Shown here: in pieces, positions 45,660 through 58,500 of the stretch
Layout: each line of letters starts with the position of its first letter
How positions within the stretch are numbered: the stretch's first letter is position 1
DNA from: Ganoderma boninense
Lineage: Eukaryota; Basidiomycota; Agaricomycetes; Polyporales; Polyporaceae
Reading direction: 5' to 3'
DNA length: 64,000 nt
NCBI GenBank assembly: GCA_002900995.3
Contig: CM035315.1
Span: 481,967 to 545,966, forward strand
Notes under the pieces: generated by a model
Seen by the model: only the letters and a program-made list of their open reading frames with translations
The model's database searches: none
What the model was told of the DNA's origin: nothing
Program-made: the position numbers and the translations under genes

Positions 45660-48189
45660 TCAGAGTGCCTTGGGTATGGTGTAGTGGGTATCATCATCGG
45701 GACGGGGTATTGTTCTTCATGAAGCGACTGTTTAAGACCTGTGGCACGTTGCTCAGATTGACGACCCGGGTCCGGGTGGATCAAACAACAACAACAACAA
45801 CACACCTCAGGCATCATACTTCCGATCTACGAAGAGAGCAGTTAGTTGCGGGCAAGGGTTTCAGATACAGAAACGACGATGCTCACCTGCGGGACGGTCC
45901 AGTTGACGCGCTCGAGAACCCGTTTCTTCTTCTTCCGCTTCATGTTGTCTTCCTTGCGCTTTGTGTTCTTCTTCTCGATCTCCTTCACCTTGGCGCCGCA
46001 GATTTGACTGCGATACATTCTGCTCAGCGCCTCTCGACTGGCAGGGGAGATGAAGACGAGAACCTACCCAAGCTTGTGCACCAAGTCGTGGTATGTCGGG
46101 TGAGGGTCGTTGTCTGCCCAGGCTACCTCGTCAGAATAGACATCACAAGACTCGAGAGGGATGCCTACCAAGGATCTCAACCAGGACCTTGTACGAGATG
46201 CTACGTAAGTGACCCGGATTTCGAAACGTCCACGTCTGACTCACCTTCGTCATCGAATAGCCATCAGTCCCCTCGTATGCCTCCTCAGGATCATGCGTCG
46301 CCGCCAGAGACGTCTAGCACGATCATCAGCTAACATTGCCTCCACTGTCGACTCCTCAAGAAAAACCACGTACCACGTCAACTTTCGGCCCCTCGCCCAG
46401 GACACAGTTGCCCGCGACGCAGGCAGTCATGGCCTCCAGCAAGGGCTCGGGAGACGTGGTCCGGCACAGGTTCAGAGAGCTCATGACGGACGCGAGCGAG
46501 TTCTGGCGCGTCGCAGCCCGCTTCCCACTAACGTTCGTCTTCGCCTCGCTCCGACTGGCCTGTCGCCTGCCGGATCTGGATGCTCGTCTGCCGGGTGGTC
46601 TGCACGCTCGTGCGCCTGCCCGGCTCCGTCCCCTGCGTGCCCGTCCTCGCTGGCTTCGAGCGTGAGCCGCCTGAATCCGTCATGCCGGAGTCGGCGCGCT
46701 CGGGAAGCGGAGAGCACGTCGAGGCGGAGGCGGAGTTTGCGCGGGACGGGCCGCGCGACGACGTGTGTTTCCTGCTGTCCACCTGGAAGCGCCGCTGCTT
46801 GTCGGCGCTGTCGTCGAGCTGCGTGAGCGCGGTGTCGATGCAGGCGACCTTCTCTGCGGACTCGCGGAGGCGCTGGTGGATCCTCGCCCCTTCCGGGCTC
46901 GCGGCGCGCCCTAGTATGAATATGGGGAACAGTGCTCGGTTAAAAACGACACCAGGGCCCTGAGGGGATGAACTCGATGGACGTACCTATGGCAGCAAGA
47001 CGAGGGGAGCCTTCACCCTCGACGACCCATTCCGGCGCAGGCGCGGCGGGACCTGAGTAGCATGGACCTATGTCAGTGTACGACAAACGGCTGTACATGC
47101 ATTCGCATACCGTGCGCGTTCTTCCTTTCTGAGAGGCCCCATTCCATGCAATCAGCACAAGATGAAAGATTGATATAGATAGACACTCACGCGTGCGCAT
47201 CCACATGGATTTCTGCTTACTCGGCGTGCGACAGAGGAATGGGTGGTACACCTCGTTGCACAGGTAGTGGTCCAGGTCGAGGAGAGTGCCGGAATGGCAC
47301 GAGTCGAACACGGCGGTGAGCTTGGATCCGATGGGCAGGCGATCGACCAGCAGCTCCCGGAGATCCTAGAGCGGCGGCCCATTTACAGTAAGCGACACAC
47401 GAGCCACAAGTTGTGCTATATTGGACACCAACGTTGTCTACGATGAGCTTCTCCGTGTTCCCTGGCTCAACATAGCCCACATGGTCCACAGGAACCAACA
47501 CTTCGCGATGGAGATGAGCATAGGCACGGTGCTGCAGGGGATAATGATAAATCGTACCTTCGTTCAGGCCGTCGTCCTCGTTAGGGTCCTTCGTTTCAAG
47601 TTGGCCGGTGTGTCCAGAGTCTAACGCAGTCAATCAGACGACAGGATATACGCGATGCAGACCAATGTCCGACATACAGTAGAACACCAGCTCGTCACCC
47701 GCGTTGACGCCAGCGACGAAGTTGTCGATCTCCCGAAGCTGTACAACTTTGAGACATGGCAGACAAGGGCCAGGACCGCTGCATCTTACGATGTTGTTCT
47801 TCGTCGGCGAGAACCAAGGGTCCACTCCATCGTCGAGCATCATCACGATGTTATTGGCGGAGAAACCGTACTTGCCTAGGAGGATATCCAGTGAGATATG
47901 CAACCTACCTCACACGCGGATAGCACCCGAAGAGCGACCAAGGATACCCACGTATGAGCAGATCCTGCCATAGTTTCGCATCCCGATGCGTGTTGCCGAG
48001 TTTCCCCGGGGTCCCGGCATACTGTATGCCGATAATCAAGGCCTTCTTCTGGAGCTTAATCACAGGGCGGTCCTGTGGCTCGTTCACGCAGAGACATCGA
48101 GTGGCGATGCGGCGAAGGATGGGTTGCGGCTGGAACCGGTTGAGGCCGAGGGGTGCAGTGAGGCGGCGGAGGATGGGGACCTTGGGCAT
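45660..48189 (-). CDS. MCA1: metacaspase (caspase-like cysteine protease)
   Basis: Metacaspases cleave after Arg/Lys and act in stress, proteostasis and cell death. The p20 core is clear: KKALIIGIQYAG, NTHRDAKLWQDLL, YGFSANNIVMMLDDG, the catalytic His in YYSGHTGQ and the catalytic Cys in FDSCHSGTLLDLDHY. Exons: 48189-47952, 47875-47790, 47738-47678, 47620-47558, 47500-47433, 47365-47191, 47128-47111 (18 nt), 47052-46987, 46910-46374, 46313-46245, 46187-46169 (19 nt), 46122-46068, 46037-45887 and 45826-45660. A Ser/Thr-rich insert follows the p20 core. Within exon 46910-46374 the frame must shift by one base (about 46490-46540) to reach SLASVMSSLNLC. The gap at 46067-46038 would be a 30-bp intron. 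The exact start and the last exon are uncertain. Confidence 0.8.
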
Positions 48190-50591
48190 ATCACGGCGGA
48201 AGGGAAGCACTTTCGAAGATCTCGCCCCGGCCTGTCCCACTCTGCGTTGAGCAGATGTGGAGTGGAGGATGGGGAGCGAACGGGGGATAGCGCTGACAAC
48301 GGCGAGGCTTTTATGCATATGCATGTAGAGCAAGCCTGTGCCACAGCCTGGAAAGCAGATAGCACAGGCCCAAGACTTGAGGAATGTTCGGTGGACGGGG
48401 GACAGGCATAGCATCTGCCTAGGGAAAGCGAGTCGGACGGCGCCGTAACGTAAGAAAACATCTTGTGGAAGTCGGCTGTACTGCAATGGAACGCTGTGAA
48501 CACGTGTGGACGACACGAGGACCGCGAAATCGCGCACGTACCGTTGATTTATGCCACATATTTTTGTGAGGCGGGCGATGGTGCTTTGACAGAAAAAATG
48601 AGCCTTTTGCGATAGCACCTGGGTATCTCTGCTGCGCTCGGCAACCATCTAGGAGAGGATGCTTTGATCACACTGCATGGATCTACTCGAGGAAATGGCC
48701 TACTTGCGAGTGGTGCAATATGGCTGATTGACAGCGAGGCGGGGTGGGAAATGTGGCACGAGGCTGGAAGTCGAAGAACGCCCCGGCGGCGAATGCCAGC
48801 CCTTGAGCGCCGACGTGGTATAAGGTACCCAAGTTGCGGCGAATGTGGACCGCGACCAAATGCTAATATCCTTGTCCGTGGGGCGTGCGATGGGCCATGG
48901 CCGTCAGAGAGGGGGATAGGCCTTGAGCTAGACGAACACACGAACTTCGAGGTTGGGTTGGAGGGACACGACCGAGAACCTGGAGCCGCAACGCTAATGG
49001 CTATGCCATCAGAACGATGAGGCACGGATTATGGGGGTGGCCAGAACGGTCTACACAACCAAAAGGATTTCGTGACCAGAACACTTCAAAACGGGAAGCA
49101 GGTGACACTCACTCAACTGCTCTCCGAAAGCAATGCTGGGTCGCGCTTCGGCCTTTGCCATCTCCAACTCGCTCAGTGGGACTATGAAGATCATTTTGGC
49201 CACGATGAGGCCACATCGAGGCAGATCGATGGGTTAATGGATGGTTACGAGCAAAGTTATGCAAGCGGCAAATTTGTCATTGGTGAAAGCGAACAAACCA
49301 CACCTAGGACCCATCAGCCTTCGCGTCACAAGGTTGTTCGTCAAGTCAATTGCATAGGTACTGAGACCCTAGTTCACTGATACGTACCTTAGATCAGTGC
49401 GTGACCCGAGGATGAACTTTAGCAGGACTGCCTAATGGTCCGTCGCCAGTGTGATATGTGGTTGGAAAGCCTTGACACGGTAGTAACTGGTTTACAGCTG
49501 GCACGCGGGGAATTCAACCTAACACCGATGGTGTATCACTGCTGTTCTTGCATGAGGATGAGTTTTAGATCATCAGAAGTCCTTCAATGAAAGAAGATTG
49601 GCTCACACCTCCGAACTAGTTACGCCGCTACTATCGCCGGGCCATCAAAGACTACCTTCTGGGGGAATAATACCCGAGGCCTCTGACAGCCAAAGAGATG
49701 GCAAGCAGTGGCTTCTGTGCTTGCAAAATCGCATCATTCAAAGGCCAGCGTTGTATCAGGAAGTCCGAATGAGTATGAGGGTCCAGGCTGGGACGATAGA
49801 GTTGCCACGTTCAAGTCGCCTCATCGCAAACCGGCGGTTGGCAATGCGGCTGCAGACACTTTGCTTGCTCCACGAGGTCGCAGAATCAAAAGTGTACGCA
49901 TTAAGTCGACCGGAGTTGATTCGAGCCAGTGATATGTTGGAGAGAAAGTGACAAAGGACGAGGAGACCGTACTTTCCAGCGTGCAGTACCAGCTGTGCGC
50001 TAACCTAGTCGCCTTAATTTGAAAGTATTTCCCACACTTAGTGCCACCTAGACGTAATAAGTAAGTCGGTCTGGGGCTAGTTTGCGGCGCACTTTATCCA
50101 CTCACCATCCGTACTGAAATTCCATGCAACCCGATCTGTCGAAACTGTCGAAAAACATATATCTGGTCTCCAGAATTCCAGAATGGGTGATGTCATCCAT
50201 GGCTAATGCCGTGCTCGGGGACTGGCAGTGGCACCGTGCCTGGGCAGGGCCCTGATGATGGGGTTAACATCCTCGAGCTCACCCCCATTAAAGTTTTCGC
50301 GATTTTCGGTACGGGAATTTGGGTTAACACCGATCACCGACCGGGTGGTAGATCGTGCACATGGTTCGCTGCTCGGCTTTGACTGTAACGACAGACTTCT
50401 TGATAGGGCGGGCCACACGAACGTCTCTACCGGGAACGTTCCTTCTCAAAGCGACCATTAACTTGTACGTTGCAATATTACGCGCGCTCTCGGCGGAGGA
50501 CTCCCCGCCGACGTAAACGTACAGATCCTATTTTTGTCCCAGACTTCTTGTCGACCACGGATGCCCACAAAGTTCGACGGGCTGCCACTAA
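48190..50591. other. no recognised gene
   Basis: Two plus-strand frames (48664-49020, 49072-49380) have no domain or splice support. The 5' flank of the metacaspase lies at the left edge. Confidence 0.45.
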
Positions 50592-51281
50592 TCACCCAGC
50601 ACCCGAGAACGTTCCCACCTCGACCACAAACACCTCGCCGAGCATCCTGCCCCTCGGCAGCTCGTATGCAAGGGCAGGGCGGATGCCGAGGAAGCGCCGC
50701 CGCCGCCCCAGATAATCGATCCTTCGCAACATCCCGCCCTCGCCGGTGCCCCCGTCGTGGTCGGGGACGACTCTCCGCCGCGTCTCCGCCGCGGTGTACA
50801 GGGTCTTCCGCTCCGACTGGCCGAGCGCACGAAGCTCATGTGGGGATAAAGGTGTGCGGAGCCCGCAGTAGAGCCCCTCGAGGACGTCCCAGATCGATAT
50901 GTGGTTGAGCCCGGCGAGGAGCGATGCCCGTGACGGGACGATCTCCAGCTCCATCATCGGGAAGAATGGGAAAATCAGAACCAGCGACCGTAGCGGGTGC
51001 CGTCCGTCGGCGCGGCTTGCCTTGACGGCGCACCGCTGCCTGAGGGCGTCGAGGGTGAGCGAGGGGTGGTCGAGGACGGCGATCGACGGGTGTCGCATCA
51101 CGTCCCAGAGGATCAGCGGCCGCGTGTTGGGATGGTGTGGAACGGCGAGAAATGGGTCCACTGAGGGCTGCGTGAGGGATATATGTGCGGCCTGATGGGC
51201 CGCGGATCTTCCGTGCGCGTGTGGTGGCAGCGGAGAGCGGTAGCGGACACGCTCGTCGACGGTTGCGAACGCGCCGCTCAC
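50592..51281 (-). CDS. DUF6699-domain protein, copy 2
   Basis: Single-exon gene of 229 residues on the minus strand. Family blocks in order are PLILWDVMRHPSIA, LRSLVLIFPFFPMMELEIVP, ISIWDVLEGLYCGLRTPLS, RRIDYLGRRRRFLGIRPA and GRMLGEVFVVEV. It is shorter than copy 1 at the N-terminus and lacks its Pro-rich leader. The frame is open throughout. Function unknown. The pair sits 7.5 kb apart in opposite orientation, with BUB3 and the metacaspase between, so this is a dispersed and not a tandem duplication. Confidence 0.75.
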   Translation of the reverse strand: MSGAFATVDERVRYRSPLPPHAHGRSAAHQAAHISLTQPSVDPFLAVPHHPNTRPLILWDVMRHPSIAVLDHPSLTLDALRQRCAVKASRADGRHPLRSLVLIFPFFPMMELEIVPSRASLLAGLNHISIWDVLEGLYCGLRTPLSPHELRALGQSERKTLYTAAETRRRVVPDHDGGTGEGGMLRRIDYLGRRRRFLGIRPALAYELPRGRMLGEVFVVEVGTFSGAG

Positions 51282-54200
51282 CCTCGGGAGCGGTACTGTC
51301 CGCAGCTCGGGCGCTGGAGGGACTCCCGCTGGCCAGAAGAATAAGAAGAGTGGGGCGGAGAATACAGGAGTCGTTTTGAGGGGGACGGATAATCCGGCGT
51401 TGAACTCGATGAGTGCCGTCTACGGTGGCTTTCGGCTATTGGGCTAGAGATCGAAGCTGGAGGATATCGATGCGAATCAGACGATGCGAATGACGGAAAC
51501 CGGAAGGAGACTCCTCCGAAAGATGGACATACAACTCGGTTTCGATTGCGGACTGGGAACACCATATCACGGGTACGGCGTAGTAGAAGGGCACGGAGGA
51601 CGGGTAGTACTGGGGCATGGCGCAAGTTTAGGTCTGCATGAAGAATCGCGTCTCTCCGAATGTTGAGGATAATATACGCGTTGCTGCGGCATTGACGCCT
51701 CCGCGACACATTCTTGGATGTGCAAATGCCCCGGACCACGCAGCTGCGGCCGCCGCGGGCGGAGCCAGGTAGTTGCAGATGCCTGCCCGAATGGGGGGGC
51801 ACAGTGCCCCACATCAGCCCACGCTGCCCGTCACGGGTACGGGATGAGTCCGAAGTGGGAAGGGCGATGTGGGCACTGACTTCTCGGAGGATGACACTCG
51901 CAGATGATGCTGATAAAGACTTCAGAAGGCCAAGTTCTGTTCTCCTGCCTGCGCGCCGCCGGGGAAGCTGCAAACGCACATGGTCGCCGCCGACTCAGCG
52001 CTACTCAGACCACATACTGTGCAGCGCAGGGTTGCGCCTCTGCGGCTTCGACGCCTGCTACGCACGGGTGCCGTAGGCGGCGCGCAGCATCGTTGTTTGG
52101 AACTTGTACATTTCTATTTTCGACCAACCTCCGGGAGTATCAACGCGAGGCAGGACGCACATCCAGGCATCCTTTCACCCTCACAGCAGCGGAGGACAGG
52201 AACGCCCGCCTCGATTGGGACAACCACATACAGCTCGTCTTCCAGGAACGGATGCGGGTACAGAGAGGCACCTTCGGGGACAAATAGGCCGGTCGATGCG
52301 GGTTCAAGAGAACGCTCCGACCCACCACGGTACCTTCATGCCTGGAAACCTCTACGAACGCCACAATATCGCCGTGGTGGCTCGCATCAACTTGTCCCAG
52401 GAATTGTGCCAACGGAGGGGAGACAGATGGTCCTGTTCTGCGGAACCGTGGCTTGCGGCCGCCTGGTCTCGGACCGCATGCAGTGTCGACACTCGCGACC
52501 GTCCGCGAATAGGCGGCCTCAGCGACGATGGAGCTTTCGTGGTGGTCGTGCCACGAGAATGACTGATCAATAGGGCAGAGCCAGATCGTTGTGCATAACA
52601 GCACGACGAGGTAGTCGGCGTCGGCATGCCTCTTGGAGCGCTCGAATGAACTGACCGAGCGACGATCGCAGCTGATTCGCAGGACAAAAATGATTCGTTG
52701 ACGTGGAGAGGGACCACGTCCACAGTGGCGATGCATGCGCATGCAGCACGCGTGGAGGGTTTACCATCTCGCTCAGAGAATTGGCCATCGACCAGGACCA
52801 TTGCGGACAGGATTCGAAGATGTTCTCTCATGAGATCGCAACTGTTGCTGGTGCTCACCAGCAATTACACGGAATGCGCGGCACCCGGTGCTCTGATCAC
52901 ACGCCGATGAGTACATCCTCAGTGCAGGGCCCCTGTCCGGTAAGCCACTTTCTGCCGCTCTGAAACGTGGGAGAGTCAGACAGTTGCAGACTGCCGCCAC
53001 TAGGCAGAAGCTGCGAATGGCCGGTGGATTGGCAAAGCGAAGAGCTCACAGAGTATCGCCGGACAGCAGACGAATTTCAGCTGTGAGAAGCCTGCAGGGA
53101 TATAGGGTCCTCGCGAAGACCCGGACTGCACGCAGCGAGGGGCAGATGTTCTGAACTTCTTTGTGAATGTGTGTCTTCTCCTAGCCCGAGCCTAGTCACC
53201 GCGAGGTGAATGAATCGAAGAGGATGGACGCGCGGAGGCGGAATATAACTATCGCTCAGTCAAAATCAAGCCGGCCACATAGCAGTAAATCAGAAGCGTA
53301 AAGAGAGACCCTAGCAGCGAAGTGGTCCACGAAGACATCGGCCGCGAGTGGCCGCTGCATTGACGAGGCGAAAAGCACCGTGGGCGGCTCACAATGCGCA
53401 GCATTGCTCGCGTAAATGACGGACCGCGCAGGTCCGTGCACAGCAGCCCGCGCAGCGCTAGCTGGAAGACTTTTGAGTTCTCCACTGACCAGGCGGCTGC
53501 TTATGTACCGCAACGTACTGTCGGAATCGGGGCGCACACTCTGTGCGAGGTTAATGGCCAGCTCACTCGACGGACAGCTCGGTTACGTTGAAGTTGTCGA
53601 AACGCTCGAGCCTGGGGCGCCGTAGACTCGAGAATGACGACATCGTCGAAGTCGTCAATGACACGGATCCTGACTGCCTCGGCATTGGGAACATCGTCGC
53701 CGACATGGTGATACGACCGACGATACGGGTGTGTGGAGATGGGCAGCGGATTAGGGTAAATGGACGGGGCGCCGGCCCATCAGTTTTATCCGGAAACACC
53801 ACAGGACGACGTCTGGAAGGACCCGACTCCTGGGGTCCGGCTTCAAGTTCGCGCTAGAATGGACGTCAATAGGGCGATAGCGGGGTGCCGAGCCCGGGCT
53901 GCCAATCGTATATTGAGCGGTTTCTGCAGAAGGTCATGCGAACTTGTTAGCTGATTACCGTGTCTGCCATTCCGATGATCAGCCAAAATGGCCGAGCATC
54001 GATACGAGCTGGCCGTTGAGTCCGTGCATCATGGGAGCTCTCTCGTCAATTGTGTCATTCATACAGAGGTAGCAAGATTCTTAATGACTGAAAATCGCGT
54101 CTGTTGCTTGTCAAGAGCATGTAAGTGGTAGTTATATACTGAAGTTAAACGAGAAAGTAGGCCTCGATGGTGCGAATACATAATAGGTGTTTGCGGCTTG

Positions 54201-54361
54201 TGCATAGAAATGAACTCGAAATGGCGGAAGAAGTACGACATACACATAGCACTTGGAATAAATACATCGCCGTCGCACACGAGCCAAGAATAACTGCGAT
54301 GCTTGGATCATTGATCCCACTAGTCTGAGTCTATGGATCGAAGAGCGATTAATTAATCAGG
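51282..54361. other. no recognised gene
   Basis: Long frames overlap on both strands (for example 51278-51979 minus, 51980-52573 plus, 52140-52742 minus), but none shows a domain, and their overlap argues that most are spurious. Confidence 0.4.
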
Positions 54362-55534
54362 TTAACCTCGACAAGGAGAGCTTGTCAACGTACCTTCAGC
54401 ATGGGTTCTGGACTTCGCCTGCCGATCTCTCTTGTTGCTGTTCCCCGGATGCCAGTCGGCGTACGCGTCGCCGAAGCAGCGACCGCTTTGCTTTCGGAGA
54501 TGGCGCTGGAGCGCGTCTCTCCGGCTGAACGTCTCCCAGCAACCCCCGACTCTCCCGTAGATGGCGGACGTCTCCCTGATGACGTCGTCTGGAACCCCCT
54601 TGGAGCGAGCGGCCTCTTTGGGGTAGCCGCAGCACGTCCAGAGAGGGACGTCCGACGGTTTGGTGTGCGTGGCGATGTGGCGCTTGAGGTCGACCATGCG
54701 ACGACGGCCCTGACGTAGTTGCAATACGGACACTTCCATGGGTTGGTGGCAGGCGCCACAGGCGAAGAGTGCGTGCGGAGAGAGATGGGTGATGAGGAAT
54801 GGACTCGGGTGTCGACCGAGGCGAGGAGTAGTGTGCGAGTGCGGCATGATCCGAGGGGATGGGTTAAAATCAACATTGTGGTCAGTGAAGACTGTCGAGG
54901 CAGCAACGTGTCGACCGTCATCGACGAAAAGGTTACTAGGCTGCTCGATGCCATGCCCAGCTATCCCATCGTTCCACCCGTATTCGCTCGCGCAGTCCCT
55001 TGTGATGCTCTCGCTCCCAAAGTCGTCAAGGAAAGGGGAGGCTATCACAGCATTCAGCCCGCGCCCAATACGTATGCTCGGGGCTGTTCGTAGTTTGATC
55101 CATGCAGTAACTGTGCACTGAGGGTGAGCTGCGATGGGAGGTAGCATTGTCCCAATGGGACATGGAGGAGAACCACGCTTCGTGAGGAGGAGCGGTTGGA
55201 TTGAAAATGGTAGTGTCCGGGTACTGAACTAATGGCTGGGACGAAAACCTAGCAAAATAACGTCGTCTACGATTGGACAAGGGAGCGCAAACATGAGTGT
55301 TGAATGGACTTACAGTTGGTTCTCCAGATACGGGTCGACTGGAGTCATCCAAAGGAATGCAGGGGGTTCTCCAGGCAGCGAAGAGATCTGCTCGGTGAAG
55401 TTATCATAGGAGGTCGTTCCTAGGGTTCCACATACGAGGCGACTATCCGGGTCGAGTGGAATATTATAGCTAGGATCCACGCGGTGCGTATCCGGATAGA
55501 TGTTGGTGTGGTCGGCTGAACCAAATTCGTCCAT
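54362..55534 (-). pseudogene. frameshifted C2H2 zinc-finger gene, paralogue of 20438-21643
   Basis: The C-terminal half matches the intact paralogue block by block: NPWKCPYCNYV, MVDLKRHIATHTK, WTCCGYP, GGCWETFSRRDALQRHLRK and GRCFGDAYADW. WKCPYC lies in one frame and LKRH in another; a single missing base at about 54711-54713 explains it. Upstream, YPDTTIFNPTAPPHEAWF, the DDFGSESITRDCASEYGW stretch and the finger region also fall in different frames. The probable first exon (MDEFGSADHTNIYPDTHRVD, from 55534) ends at a gtaagt near 55313, and its join is out of phase. Either several real indels have killed the gene or the assembly is poor here. Confidence 0.7.
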
Positions 55535-58500
55535 CGATCGGACCTCATTCTTGGTGTACGGTGGTAGGAGGCTCCAGGCCCAGATACAAGGAGAGAAGAG
55601 GGGACGGGCACCCTGCGCGTCTGAAGTACTTCGTATTCATAGTATCCTCAGCAGGGAACTTTAAGCCCGCTTGCAGAAGCCAATGAGGCGCCTTCATCGG
55701 TGGGAAGAGCGTTATGCAACTTCAGATGAGGGCAGCTCGTGGTAGTCGAACGTTGGGATCTAAGCATCAGCGGGCCGTCAATGATCCTCGGAGCCCAAAA
55801 CAAGATCATACACAATCCAGCGCCACCGGCGCCGGGGACCCGCGATATACCGGGCAGGCCGGGGCTCTCTGGTGCGCAGATGCTGGGAGCGCCGTTCCTT
55901 TGACCGCCGGGGGTCGTCTGTGGGAGAGGTCAAAGTTTGTGTCCAAGGAAGGATCCCAGGCTTCACGGTGAGATGTCGAATTGAGAGTAAGTTCGCGGGG
56001 ACACTTGCCAGATTTTGAATCCGATCAGGACATCGCCGCCGGCAGTTGTTGACCACCCATCTTCTTCTTGGACCACATTATGACTAAGGCCGTGTTCCTT
56101 CCCTTCCACCCCGATTTCTATGTCACACTTACAATCCTAGTAGGGTTTACTCACCATAACCGTTTTGGGTGACTACACACTTCCAATTATTACGCAGCCG
56201 AACCGACCGGCTTTCCGCCGCGGAGAGCCAACCGAAGCTACAAGCGCCACCTCCCGGACTACTTGGATGCTAGTGGTGGCATATAGAAGCCGATGAACCG
56301 CACGTATCCACGCTCATGATTGATTACTGTTAAAGGGGGCCCAGGCGTTGAGCAACTCAAACCGTTAATACCTGAGTCGTAAGCAGTTGGAAAGTTCCAG
56401 CGCCCGATACCCGACGGCCGACCAAGCATCGCAAAGAAAGGTTATCTTCCCCCCACGCATCTGGCTGACCTGCGTTCAGAAACCTCATCTATCCACACCT
56501 CGTCTGCATAGTCTGTACCGCATCAGCTAATCGGAACTCACAGCAGGAGCGTTGGCTTTGACTCGAGCCCTCAAGTCGTCTGGGATCTTCAAATGTTGAC
56601 AATGTCGGGGAAGTGACGAGTTTTGGGAGAAATGAGAGGTAGGAGTAAAGAGAAGGGTGACTGAGGGTGCAATATCCGGGGAAGGGGCTGACAACCATGG
56701 CCTGGTAAGTACTGGATGAGTGGGGGCGATCACGGACTTGGCTTACGCTCGACGCCGGCAGCCAGTAATCATGTATCTTGGGATCATGGGGTCTATTCGG
56801 ATAAGAATTTCATGCGTTACCGATTTGTCAACGTGCTTGTAATAGTCTCGGGGGCTTCTGCGCGGATACGAGATTCCAAATCTGGTATTCTATCCTATAC
56901 AGAGACTCTGGGTTTTGCATGACACATAAGTCGAGTTAGTTAGAACGAGCGTCATGATATAGAGTCAATGCGACAGAGAGCACGCTGGATAGGAAACGAA
57001 TAGATCCAAAATCCTCAAAAAAACAGCTTTCCAGGCTAGATCTGCTTCGGCGATGAAGTCATACACAGCAGACGGCGAGGTCTAGTCACTCGCCTGAAAC
57101 ATAGAGGTGTGGATATCCTCCTATGATGGGATTGTCCCCCCATTTATCGAACTTCGTAGATGTGGGGACAGCCCCGACGAAAGCGCATGGCCGCGGAGGG
57201 GGGGGGGAGCAAGGGTCAGCTGTGGTGGCTCATACCCCCCTGCTCGCCTCATCGCCAGGTGAGTCACCTCGAACCACATAGAACACTTCATGCGTGGAAG
57301 CCTTAGAGATGGGATGTCCAGGAAGCGTCCCAAGCGCACCCTACACATTCGAGAACATCGGTGCAAATGGGTGTGAGAGGGGAACTCTAACCTCACCGGT
57401 CAAAGTCCCGGCGGCGGCATGGTAATCCAATGAAAAACAGGGGGGCGGGAGCAGTGCCCACAGTTCTTGAGAGGAATATGTTTCAGCCCATGCTCTAGAC
57501 TTCGTAAATCGGTTGGGGTGTACGTACTTTGGTTCCTGTGCACGCCGACTTGTGGTCCGCATCAGATACGAGCTCCCTGAACCATGCAATGAGGAACCCA
57601 TCCGAAATCCGATGGGGCGATGATGCTCCAGCGATACGTTGTCTAGGTGTCCAGTAACCCTGTAACTCATTGGGGGCACCGCTGCTCGGGAGGAAGAGCG
57701 CACAGTCATCAGCACCCTGAAAATTGACTGAACGCAAGACACACGATGACATGGACGAAGAGATGATCTTGGAATCGAGGAGCCTCGGCTTAGCTTGGGA
57801 AATTGAAGGGGCGTATCCGGCGAGAACACAAAGAACACCGCGGTAGCCGTTCTGATGTTCTATCCGTCCACCCACTGGCCCGTTTTGGGGAGGGTCTTGG
57901 AGGATGTATACTGAAAACACGCAATGCCGGTCGTTATCGGCGTCAGTAAAAATCAGAAACTTTGCCACAAAGCACGGACCTTCGAGTCCGACGAGATCGC
58001 CCGCTGCACCGGCGTGACAGGGGAAGGGTATCCAACTGTCGAGCACGGCAGCACTTCAGAAGTTTTTGTGGACTGACAACCACGCAAATAGTTCCACTTA
58101 GGTTGAGGAATGGATCCAGACAAAAATGGGTTCCCTCGGGGTTCGATCGATAGCGTGAACCCGAGGGCCGACCGATTTGGGAGGGACTTTGTTGCAGAGC
58201 GGCGTCCGGCCGGACAGACGACACAGAACCATGAATTGCGGCGAAGACGTAGCTTCTCGCCGGCCCAGTTAACGAGTCTCGAACCCAATTCATGAGGGAA
58301 CAGATGCGAAAAGCTGCGCGGCAGCTAGATGCGCAGCCGGACCAAGACAGAAGACACTTTCCATGCATTCAAAGCCGCATGGGGCTCTCACAAGTCTCAG
58401 CCAGTATGTGAGCACATGAGCAGTAAGGTACTACCTTATGCTACAAATCGTCTGCTACAACGGCCTCAGTGGTCCGCATAAGGCAAGTCACCCACAAAAT

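Noticed and set aside
45503..46333. 276-codon plus-strand frame after BUB3
   Set aside because: Antisense to the C-terminal exons of the metacaspase.
51980..52742. overlapping long frames on both strands
   Set aside because: They overlap in opposite directions without domains or splice signals that would favour one.
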